Shown here piece by piece: positions 48,201-60,800 of a DNA stretch of 64,000 nt (position 1 is the first letter of the stretch; every line of letters begins with the position of its first letter). The translations under genes were made by a program, and so were the position numbers. The notes below the pieces were generated by a model, which was given only the letters and a program-made list of their open reading frames with translations, had not been told where the DNA came from and did not search any database. Source of the DNA: Colletes latitarsis (Eukaryota > Arthropoda > Insecta > Hymenoptera > Colletidae); assembly GCF_051014445.1 (NCBI RefSeq), contig NC_135140.1, positions 16,237,501 through 16,301,500 of the forward strand, given 5' to 3'.

Positions 48201-51200
48201 GCCCTCTATAAATACAACTACGATAATTGCATGGGAACCTTGCTAGTTTCATAGTGCTTGTAAGTGGAACGGGCGGTGACTTAACAATGGGTGAAATTGG
48301 AAGTGGAACTACCAAGTAGTAGGTAATTATAGGTACTAATGAACGTAGGTTGTAGGAATCCTGAGCAGTATTGAGCGTAGGTAGTATTCATCTTAGGTAA
48401 AAGTAATCCTAGGTAACATACGTCCTAGGTAACATTCGTCGTAGATGGTAGTAACTATTGAAAGTAGTAATCATACACATATGTTAGCTAGTAGCCATAG
48501 TCAGCTGTGATCATAGAATAGTGCATATAATGCAAAATATCAGTAGCTTTAGATAGTAGTATGCTTACATACTATTAGCTGGTAGCAACTATAACAAGTG
48601 GCCAGAAATGTTTCCCCGAAAATATAAAAAATCATAACTTCTGAACGGGGGTAGGTGCCTAAATTTTTCGGCAAAAAAAAAAATTTCAAATCGTTCTAAA
48701 AAAATTATTTTTAGTTGTAGGGGTGAATTACAATCATTTTTTGTGATTAGACATACCCTCGAAATCCTACGCATTTTCGAGAAAAAAATTCTTCACCGAG
48801 AATATAATGTGTTCCACGCACGATTGTACTCCCGGATTGGTCCCAACATAAAACACTATACTTTTCTAGTTTTACATAACAACATTCGGACCGTTGCATA
48901 ATTGGCTTACGTATTCGTAGCCGCGAAACAGTTGCGAGATGATGTGGTCGTCAAAGTTTGAATATTAAAAAGAATTTCGGCTCGTGCGTTGGTCGGGCGG
49001 TCGCGAATTATTTTTTGGGGGTTATATTCGGTCGGTCAATAAATTCAGCATCGATTCTGTAATTTGTATTGCCGTAAATATCAAGCCTCTCGACGTTAAC
49101 GATGAACAGCCGGTGCAGTTCGATGTTTGTCTGGAAAGCTTGTTGAAGAGGTTATCGTGTTTTTCCTAGGAAACACGAGAGATGTGAAAAGAGGAAAGAT
49201 CCGCAGGAATTTTCATTAAGCGTGCCACGCACGCCTGAATATGAGCCTATCGTTTCTCGTGGATTATTTAAGTGAGCGTTTATGGTCGATTATAATTAAT
49301 AACAACGAGGTATAGTACAGTACTGTTCATAATTATTCAAACTCTATGCGAGTAGCAGAACAATAACTGTTATTTTTTAATATAAAACGTATTTAATAAA
49401 TATCATAAAAAACGTATTTTATTTTCAATAATTTATTTTTAAAACTTTAATTTATATTTATTATTACTGGTCCACTTGTATTAAATAATTTTGTTGTCAC
49501 AAATTTGCAATATTTGCACATACCTTTAGTAGCGTATAACAAAAGACTGTTGATAATAATATTTTTTTATCAGTTTGCTATCGCTAGCAAAGTTTGTGAA
49601 ACAATCAGTATCATTGGCAAATTCATCCATCGGGAATTGTTCTATTTAAAGAACGCCGGTATTGTTGTCGTCTGTAACTGCATTCAATTACACGAACGTG
49701 TGAATGCACTGCATATTTATGCGCTTTCGTCACTGACGCCGTGTGCGAGGATTCTAACGAGTTTAACATACAATGCACTACGGTTTCTGTCTAGAAAAGG
49801 CTACGACGAATGAATATTAAAACAGGAAATCAATCATCACTCTATAAAACAAACACTTAACATACGATTACCCTGAATGCGATACACGTTAGGAGATTGG
49901 GTGTGATGTTACTGCAGAACGATGGGAAATTGTTACGAAACATTGAGAAATGGAATTCCACGAAAGATCGTAGAAAGTTTTCCATTTTTCTGTCAATTAA
50001 ATTCAATTCAAACGTATACCATTTTGATGTATAATTTAATCGACGCAATTCTAAAGCAAAAATAATATTTTTTGATCGAATTTTGTTGGTCAAAAAATAA
50101 GGTCCACCCTAGTGAACACGTGCGGGGGTTGGTGGGCTCTGTTTTTCCGGTTCCTACCACTTGCATCACGATCCACTGCACTTTTCTGTTCATCGTCTTC
50201 CGACGGTTTACGTTCCTCCCTCTCTCCCCGGAAGGAATTTGGTTATTTTTGTGCGTGGCGCGCTGCTAGGTAAAAAGAAACTAACTTCAATGGCGGAACG
50301 AGTGCACTCGAAACTTTGAGAAACGTGCAACCGTTCTGCGTTGACTGCACCGAATAATGAAGGAAGAATAAAAAATTATTGAACGTGTAGAAAAAAGAGT
50401 GGTGTAATAAGTTGCAAAGTTTTGGAAATAAATTATACAAAACATAATGTTTTTATTATTAAATTATAGTTTACAAAATTTCTATTATGTTAGTAGATCA
50501 TTTTTATTCGCCATATATTCAAATAAAATTTTAACTATTATTTTCAAAATAAAATTGTCACCTTTTGTGGTTTAGTTTATCCATGTTTATTAAGAGTTTT
50601 ATCTGTTTTGTACGAGTTTTGTTGTGCAAGCGAAGCTTGTACCTACAGTTTTGGAACGTCTAGTATAATTATTTGAATGCGTCCCGATTTTAAGGCTGGA
50701 GGCCTAACGTTCCACAAAACGGTGTGTTTCAGGAAAACACCTGACAGATAACGTGATACGGCAGTGCGAGAAAAGCAAGAAAAACGAGGCGGTACAAACT
50801 CCCCTGGCTGAATGCAAGTGAGTACAGCATTAAACGGTGCCTTTGAAGATGCTTCCGCGTTTACTTCAAAGTTCCATTCACCACGGCAGAGGAGTGTCTT
50901 TTAATGCGTGCAATTATCCCTAGCATGTCGTTCCACTCTACCAAATATCACGACTACCAAACATTTATAACGAACGTTCGCATAAATTTTGTATCTAAAT
51001 AATTATTCTCGTATAACTGTATGTGTTGTTTGCCACAATCGAAACAAATATTACACATTGTGTAGCCCAAACAACCACATCGTAGGATAAATATTATACA
51101 AATAAATAAAAATATGCTTGTTTATATATTTTATCATCATTAGTAAACCGTTTTTAATAAGCGTCTTTTAATTGAGATTTTTTTTTTATATAGAAGCACG

Positions 51201-54200
51201 TTCGAATTGTATAATTAGATTTCTTTATTTATTTTATAGTAATTACCGTTTTCGTCCGCGATTGTGTCAAAATTTGGACACCAGCGAAGGTGTGCATGCC
51301 GGAGAGCTGACCAGTCGTCTGTTGTCTTGGAGGAGTCGAAATCATCGTGCAATAATTCAGCAGGTGAGTTTAATACGTTCCTTTTGTCAGAGTAAATCTG
51401 CATGGAAAGTGGTTTGCGAAGCAAACATAAATTACGTGTACAGCGAAAGTCACGAAAAATGAAGGCCTTCGTAACTCTGAAAGAAACCGTTTGAGAAAAA
51501 ATTAATACTAAAAATTATTACGATAAAACGAAATTCAATTTTTCGAAAAAATTGCAACGCGATATTTAGTTTGAAAATTGGTGCTCGTGGCGAGCCTTTT
51601 CATGTCCCTTTTTTTATTCGTTATTTCCTAAATTTTACTGAAAGCTCCTCGTGCATCGTGCATTAATGCACTTATGCTGTAAGTGATGCACATGCCGTGC
51701 GGTGCATTAATGACGATGATACGCTGAAGTGGCGAACAAGGTAATACGCAGCATCCGTGCTAAACTGTCCCACTGGAATATGCGACCAACCATCGTTGAA
51801 AATTCATATTTCACAACGACAAAAAACGAGTTCAGGTGTGTTAATTAAAATATTCGCGGATTGATTTCACTACAAGTGATGCTCGAGTGTTATCAAAGGG
51901 TACTCTCAAAATGCACAAACGGATCAAAGGATAAAACGGTTGGATTATCCTTCGTGTGGCAATTGTTAAATCACTTCGATTCAAATAATTTAAAATCTAA
52001 ATTTGGAAAGAATATTACCATCATCTATACATTACGACTTTTCAAATCGTTTTCCATGAAAACGAAAGGTCAAGCAAAACATTTTCATCCCTCGTATTCC
52101 GCTTGTTTTATCGCAGAGAACCAGTCTTTTGTGCTCCATCGCGAATTGCTTCGTATCATCCATCGAAAGTACAAAGGAACGTATCCGTATAGATCTTGAA
52201 AGGTCGTTCCAAGCTCCATAGTTTTTCTGAACGTCGAAAAAAATTGATAACAAAAATTTCGCCGCAATAGTTCGTCTCTTTGGCGTAATATTTTCACGAT
52301 CAAGGTCACCACAGCTCGCCCCAGCATCAATGAACGCCGCGTATTATACGCGGCATCCCTTTGCGTATGCGCTTCCGTGTATTTATTTTTTTTTTCGTTC
52401 GCCTCCCCCTACCGGTGCAAAAGGGGGCGAGAACATGGTGAAATTGCAAGAAGGGATGGCATTTAATTCGTGAGCATGCGCCACAACCATAGGGGAGTTA
52501 TTGCAGAGGGGTTGCCTCTCTTTGGGGCGATGTTATTGATCAGAGCTTCTTCTTCCCTTCGAAATGGCTCAAGTGTATCACGCCATGGGGCATCGAGGTT
52601 TGATTTTTTCCATCCTGCGCGTGCACCCTCAAATGCAACGGCAAATAAAAATTAACAGTACCGAATGCACTACTTTTCAACATTGATACTATTTTAATCG
52701 GAGACAAGAATTATTTAAATTACAGTTCTTTTTTTATTCTTCAAAATTTGGATATTTCTTTTACTTTGTATTATTACTTCTGTTGCATTGTTCAAACTTA
52801 CCATTTTGTCTGTGTTTTACGTATCGCAGAAAAATGCAGACAACATACATCACTCGAGAGTTGCAAAACCACTGATAAGGGCAAATCTGGTTTTATCTTA
52901 AGAGGAAGACTATACATATATTACGAGCCACTAGATAAGAGATAATACTAAAAAAGCGCATTGAATGCAACTAGTTTGTAGTTTCTATTATACCTATACA
53001 CAGAGGCGCCAATCCATTGTTTAATCAAGAAACATCCAAGCACTAATCTTTAACGGGGAAAAAACCACGAAAGTCTGATTAGATACAAGAGATAAGACGG
53101 CAACAATCGTAGAGTAAATGTAAAAAAAGATATTTTCTTCTGAAACGGTTATGTGTATTACTATATTATTCTGTAAATCGGTTACACCTCTTATTTGTAA
53201 TTTGTAGTTTTTTAATTGCGAGGTTAGATTATTATGAATTCGAAAAAGAATAATTATGTAAGAGTTAGAATAAATCGGTAAATCAGTTTTCAAAAACAAA
53301 GAGAGCGAGAACTTCCGCGTCATGCATTTTATATGAAAGGAGACAAATTTTATTTAAAACGAAGCACGTTTTGCATGGAAAAGAATGGACAATTTCGCAG
53401 AAAATATTCAACGAGAGGTTGAATAATTTTGCAATGGGAGAATGAGCGAAAGAGACGGAAAAGAATAATTTATACGGTAGGGAACCAGACAAAAATACCC
53501 AAGGAAAAATTAATCAAATATTATATTATAATGGAGGAATATTGTTTACTTAATGTAATAGTATTTGCACCGAATGTTTATTTTATAAAGTATATCGAAG
53601 CTTTTAACGAATTGGATAGCTTACTAAGCAATGAAGTCATTTTAGCCGGGGAATCTCTAATTACTTTGACTGGTACAGATACAGATAGGGGGGAATTTCA
53701 TGCGAGCAAGAGGGAGCAGTTTAATATGATGAAACAGGAAGAAGAGCGAGACGAGGACAATAGTAATTTCGTATGGAAGATCAAGGTAGAGCTCGTAACA
53801 GTTGTTGCAAGTCGTTGCACGAATAGTTTTTTAGATACTTCGGTATTTCAAATATATACTGCACCTTCTAAAAATTTTTCAATTATTTTCATTTGTCTTT
53901 TAGTTTGTGCTAAAATCTATAAACTCTATTGATATTGACTCATACTGTTTACTTCGCTCTAGAATAAAGAAAACAATTTATCCAAAAGCACGAGGCACAG
54001 TACGATAGCTCGAGCGAGTAGGCACAAGCGGGGGAGGGAGAATAGAGAGAAGTAGGATAAAAGGAGAGTGGAAAGAGAAGGAGACGAATCGCACAAAGGA
54101 GCAAGCTAGAAAGAGAGGGAGGGAATCGAGTGAGTCAGTGATGGCGTACAGCAGCCAGGCCGAGCCCAGCTGTTCTTCGATCCCCTAACCTACGCCAGTT

Positions 54201-57200
54201 TATTTCAGCTACCAACACCACGCGATCCCAAACGGCTTCGTGGTCCCTCGAAGCTTCGTTATCTGACGACCTTCCAGTACTATCGTTCTCCTATCGTCTT
54301 TTCTTTTTTGTGTTTTGTCGCTCGCGTTAATCCTTGCTCGAGCGAACGAAGGGAACAACAAAAACAAAGTGACCGCGAGAAACGTTTCGTCTGCGTCGAA
54401 CAATGAGTCGATTGTGAGTGGCGTGTTCGCGTCTTGTGGTCTTCCATGCTTCTCGAAGCAACAGTGACGACGACGACTCGATCATGCATCGAAACGAATC
54501 GCCCCCGTCGACCTATCGACGCAAGGTTTCCACGCCGCGGGGAAACTGTGCATAGCTTTCGGCGTGCAGTCGATCTCGTTATCGTCCTTCTTCCTCCTGG
54601 CCCTTGAACCGAGGACCCTTTGCCCTCGCGGGTCCTCTCGGCTTCGTTCAACCGAGAAAATAACGAATCGAACGTGACATTACGATACGGATTATTCCAT
54701 GAAGCGTTTTCGAGCGTAGGCTCTCGGCGTGACGCGTTTTGACGGTGGGACAGTCGATCTTTGTAATCGAGGTTGAAAGGGAAACGATATTTTAATGATC
54801 GAGAATCGAAGGTTCACACGAATTTAGAAATCCGCGTGAATCGAAGTGTAGTTCGAGAAATGTCAAAGTAAAGAGTCATCGTCCAGAGAATCTTTTATAG
54901 CAATATTAAAGTGTCGAAGAAGGAAGGTACGAAGGATGCGAATAAATTTGAATATTATCCGGGACGGTTATCGCTAAATCAAGATTTCCGAGTCAAAAAT
55001 TCAAATATCGAGGGTACCCTCGAATGAAAAATCGGAAGGCATCGTTAGAAGGAAAATTAGAGTAGCAAGACAGTGACGTCAGACTAATAAAGAAAATAGA
55101 TTTCCCTTCTTTATCTATCACCGCAAAAGGTGCGTCCGGTCGATTTACGAAACGAATGGCAAAACGTGGGCTGCAAACAAGTAACAGGCGTACAACTATA
55201 AATGGAACCTGCATCGCTGAAGCATGTGACAAGGAAAATTAAAAATGAAGACGAGAAAGTTGAAAGAAATCGATGATTTTTTCGATAACCTACAAATCCA
55301 AAAATTTCTGACACGATATTTTGGGTAGATATTCGATCTAGAGTTTGAAAACTCGCCGAAACAGAAGACGTTGCGTTTTATGATGTAAACCTAATTTCAA
55401 GATTGTACGGCCCATACTAACCGCAACGGTTAAACAATTTCGCAGATCGTACGAAAGCGTTCGTTGTTTGAACGTGTTTCAAGGAATCTACGTTCGAGAA
55501 ACGATTCCTCGACACACGCGTTCTACAAATTGTTTCGGTCGGCTCATCGAAATTGACAACAGATTCAAGTGGGACGAGAAAATCGTGCGGAAGAGGTGTA
55601 CGCCGCGCGGGCAGATAGGGAGCTGAAATGCCAGAGGGACATTTTGAAAATCTTTGGTTTGACGCATGCGCGCCGCGGCACTCGACGCCCGATGGAGCGC
55701 GATGAAGCTGTCCCGCGGTGGATGAAGAAGGGTCGAGACCCGGAGAAGAGTTTCTGACGGTGTGCGCCAACGTCAGACACGTCAGGACACCGGTCGTCGC
55801 GACGCGTGGAGTCGTCGTATCGACGTGACTCGGCAGCCTCGTGTTAAAAGAAACTCGTATTATCGTAGCGTCGAACGTCGTGTTTTGTTGACATTCGCAC
55901 ACGCTCGTCGACAAAAATTATGCCTGGCGAGAACAGAGAGCAGCATTCGAGAACGGCTGAAGGGCAGAACGCCTCGAAGGATTTTGACCCGAGGACTCGC
56001 GGCGCGTCTATGATTCCTCTTCCGCGAACGATGCAAGTCGCCTCGACGAATCCGAAGACAGTGAAAACGGAGAAGAATCGTTTGAAGTTGATCATGGAGA
56101 ACAGAGGGTTGACGGACGTCTACGAGAAGGAGAGGAAGATCAACGAGGACACGTCCAAGGACTATCGGATGTCCTGCACGAGGGAAAGATACTGCGACCC
56201 GTCCTGCAACACGTATCGATGTCCTGCGAGAAAGGTGACTCTGCGTTCGGAGGTTGTTGTTTTGCTTAAAGGTGTTCATCGATCATCGATGAAAATAGAA
56301 TTCAGAGGGGGTCGGGGGGAGGGGGGGGGGGCAGTGTCAACCCTTGTTTTACACGTATAGTTTGCAAATGGAGATTTACGAGGTTGTCAATCCGGAAAAT
56401 CTTGTGCGGTGTCGTTGCGTAGTAGGAGTTTATTGGAGTGCGATGTAGGTATTTATTTGTTTATAGTTGCGGCTTTGTTGGTTCTGTTTGGTTTCTGATG
56501 AAATAGGTATTTTAAGAAAATTTTTTGTTAAATGTATTTTTTTGATTTGTAGACTGTTGTGTACTTGTTACAGTTAGGTTTGTCCTGTATCTTTTACTTT
56601 TATAACTTCTCCTTTCAAATATTATTTGAATACTCTTTAAATTGTATATTCATAAAATTTGTAGGATTAACAGTTCTTTCCCAGATTCACATTTTTAATA
56701 CTATTCCTATATACCTTAGATTACTTTCATGTGTTTATATGCATTAATTTTTTGCGTAAAGAGGTTTTTAAATTCGTTTCTAACGAATTTTTTTACAGTA
56801 TTTTTGAACTCATATTTATAATATTTTCTATATTGCTGTTACATGTTCGTTAATTTTTTATTAAAAGAATTTTAAATTCGTTGCAATTTTTTGTTTGCAA
56901 TAATATTCTCTAGATTGTTTTTATAATTATAAACATTTTTTTTTGTTTAATTTCAGTTTTTAATTTTTTTTTATAATATTTTCCAGATTGTTTTTACGCA
57001 TTCGTTAAACTTTTAACGAAAAAGTGCTTTTTAAATTGGTTTTTAAAACGTTTCCACTATATTTGTGAAATATTATTTTAATATTCTCTGTACGTTTCAA
57101 CATGTCCATCAAATTTAAATTTCGTTTTACATCAGAATTCTACTTTTATGAAAATTAGATGAAAGTAACATGGCTTAGGATTTTCTCAATTCCTTAATAA

Positions 57201-57826
57201 CTTCAAATAGGGTACAAAACAGATAGATACAACGATAAGATTTCGTCCAAAATGTGGGTTGGCTCTCTCCTGCCTTGATTTCTTCAATTATCATACATGG
57301 TATCTAATTAAATTCATTAGGCGTATTGTATAGGATTCCAACTGAAAATTTTCTGCACAAAACTCATCGTCTCTGTTCTGACTCAGACTGCAAATAACTG
57401 TGACTTTCTTAAATCACATTTTGGACGTATCTTTTGTTGATAGCAATGTATTTTTGCAATCGAATCGATTAATATTTCCGTCTGATAATGAATCATTCTT
57501 ATCATCGCGTCTTTCGAAACACCGACCAGAAGATTGCTTTCGTCTTTTTCGCACCACTGCTTAGCATGCTCTGTTTTCTAACAGCATTACAACATTAAGT
57601 CTTTACCCACTTACGAAAGATTTAATCTCATAACTTCTTTAATTAATATATCAAGACGAATGACCCGGTTTTTATTATTTAATGTTTGTTTTCCTCGATG
57701 CTTCAAAGTTAATACAAGAAATTTTCGATCATTTTGTTGTGAAAACGTAACTAAAATTTCGCTTAACGTCAATGCATCTACCAGACACGTGGCATTGGAT
57801 CTATAGATCTATAAAGTAAATAAATG

Positions 57827-57863
<37 letters not shown>

Positions 57864-60800
57864 CTTTATAAAGTAACACTTTATTTGACCAAGACGGTGC
57901 AATCATCATTTCACAAACAACTTCAATTAAAGTTAACTTTTAGTTTTAAAACTGAAAGTTAACTTTAATTGAAGTTAGTTTATGCATATAATCACACGAG
58001 AATGATCTCCCAAGGGTTTTTGCATATAAACTGCTACTATATTACGTTGGAATGCTCGTTTCATTGTGTTCATAAAAATAATCCAACTCATTATTATTAT
58101 ATCTTAATGCCGTACTCATTAACAAGTGTGCAACACACTGTCGAAAGTATTTTTTCGATATTAATCGACTTCAACTTTGTAAAAAATACCGAGTACAAAG
58201 TTCACCTCAGTTTTCCATCGAACAACAAAGTTCTTAAAATATTTATAAATTGCTTCTATAAATAGAATATAATTTTTTATAATTATTTTTAGGTACAAAC
58301 GTTTACAATTTTTGTATAACTTTTCGATGAATGTAAAAGTGTGTCTTCTGAGAAACGAGAAAAGTTTATCTCTGTTTCTTTGGTGCTGAAATAGAGCAAA
58401 ATGAGAAAGTTACATAATTAATAGAATAAAATTGATATAATTACACGAAGTGTAAAAATATATACGCGCTTCGATTTGTTGTATTGGAAATTATTTTAAA
58501 TGTCGCAATATAATTTCATGTAAAATATGACGCGGAATGTTTGTTCAGAAGCGAAATGGAAACTATTCATTAGAAACCAAGCCTCCAAACTGTCTGGCGA
58601 AGTAGTTTAACATGCCGTCGCGACGTATTGCGGAGACTGTTGATTGCTTCTCACGATGGCACTGTTTCGTCACAATACACAGCACGTTCGCTCGCTTTGT
58701 CGCTTTATTTCTTACAATTGGACCGAAATAGGGCAAAGAAGACCTCTCGAGGGGTAATTCTGTCGCGCTAGTGTTCACGCTTAAGATGCTAGAAAACTCT
58801 TTGGTCCACCGTTCGAGAATAGTATTCATTTACCGATTTTCTGCTTGCTTTTCGGATGCTTGATCCTATCTTTCCAATCGTTCATTTTGTACATCCCAAG
58901 TAACTTCGTACATTTGCAAGAACAGTTTATAGAATTTTAGAAACCGATTCTTTGGAAATTATATTTAATTTCCGATGATATCGATGATAATAATTCTTTT
59001 CTGAACTTCACCAAGGTTCAACGACGAACGTGTGGTGTTCTGTTCTGTTGGAGTGTACAGTGCACGTGACTAAAATACGCTTCCTTGCTTGGCCGTGTCG
59101 AAAATAAAAATACGACTTGCAGAGAATCGCTTCCAGTGTTCCGAAATCGGTAGAAGCGAAATAATGTGTCGCTGTCGTTTGAAATTCGGTAATAAAATTT
59201 AGTCGAAAGTGAAATAATTATTTCTTTTCTTTATTTAATAATAAAGCAGAAATTACAATTGACTATAAACCGTATAATATTGATCATTTGCTGAAAGGCT
59301 GTGGTCTTACGCGGATTCCGAACCACCGATTTGGAAACAGAAAATTGGGTCAATTAGAATCGTCGAGCATTCCTATATAAATATTGAATTTGATTTACCG
59401 TTGAAATATTATTCATCGCGTGGTTTCTAATGCATTTATAATGTAACTTTATAACAAAGTATTTCTCGAAGTTCGTTTATACAATATTTTCTGATCTATG
59501 TTGATAGTACGATCAAAAAAATTTACACAAAACCATGTTAGATATTTTATATATTTTGTGAAAGAAGGTGTAGAAGATAGAGGGATGGGAGATTCTAGAG
59601 GCCAAAATAAGATGAAAATCAAGAATACTAATTTGTTGATGGAGGCTTCGTTAAAAAGTTATTAACGTTTAAAGTTCCGTCCAAACTGAATTTTTTTTCT
59701 TGAAAGTGAGTAAGATTTCGAGGGTAGGTCTATTCACCAAAACTGATTATAATTGACCCCTGCAACTGAAAATATTTTTTCCAGAACGATTTGAAATTTT
59801 TTAATTTAATTTTTTAATAACTTATTAATGAAGCCTCAGTCAAGAAAGTGATATTTCTGATTTTCATCTTATTTTGACCACTAGAGTCTCCCATTAAAAT
59901 TTTTCGCAGGGGTGGCCGAACACCCTGTATATTGGAAAAATATTGTAATTTATTCGTCAAATACAGGTTCTAATCCCTTTCGAAGCTTTCAGACCCGAAC
60001 TTTAACCCGAACTGTCGAATCAATTTCCGTTTCGCGTTTCCCAGCTTCTTCTTCCGCTTCTGAATGCAGCCTCTTATCTTAATTCCCCGTCCATTGAGAT
60101 GGACGCGACGGCTGGCACACGATTGAGCGACTCAGAATCCGATTTACCGGTGGATTCGAGCTTTACACGTCGAAGATAGTCGTAAAAACAGCTGTCCGTT
60201 CGCGATAAACGGTTTACCTGGTCGCTTCTTCGTCACGGACACGCTTCGTGACGAAGCCTTCTCCGTCTCTGCATTTATTTACGTGGAACCGCTTATCGTT
60301 CCAATGATGGCGTAAGATCGCCGGATAAGAAGCTGACAGGAGAAAGGAAACGAAGTTGCAGGGTGAAAGCTAAATAAATGCCCCGTTGCTCGCGTCTGTA
60401 GCTTATTTTTTTAAACTTGATTCTTGCTTGCGGAAAGAAGATAATAAACGCGGTACAACCCCCGTACAACGCGGTACTTTTGCAAACACGATTTTCCTCT
60501 AACGCTGTTCGAGGATTGCGATAATGCCCCCTAAAGCATCTTCGAGTCTCTCGTCTCCATCCAAGTAACAACGAGCGACATTTTATAAATGACAATTTAT
60601 TTAAAAAATTTTCTCAATAGAAGAGATAAATATTGTCAGATATATTTAAATAAACAAGAAAATGAAGACGCACACTTATGGCCAGTGTTTGTGAATGAAT
60701 GTACTATGAATCATCGGGCAATTAAGAATGATTCAGCACGATGGCAGAACGTTAACGCGTTACTTAATATATGCAACTATAAATTAAATAATATATCTCG

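Larger units (their letters stand above)
45502..50732. other. Large intron 1 of the APC-like gene
   Basis: It holds a degenerate GTAGGTA-type simple repeat (about 48300-48490) and a diverged repeat-element copy (48680-48766). Otherwise nothing is recognised. Short frames near 46501-47045 and 49505 show no family features. Confidence 0.45.

Noticed and set aside
53429..53932. 167-codon plus-strand frame
   Set aside because: It is the longest frame in its area and ends in a hydrophobic run, but it has AT-driven composition, no motif, no convincing start context and no splice partner.
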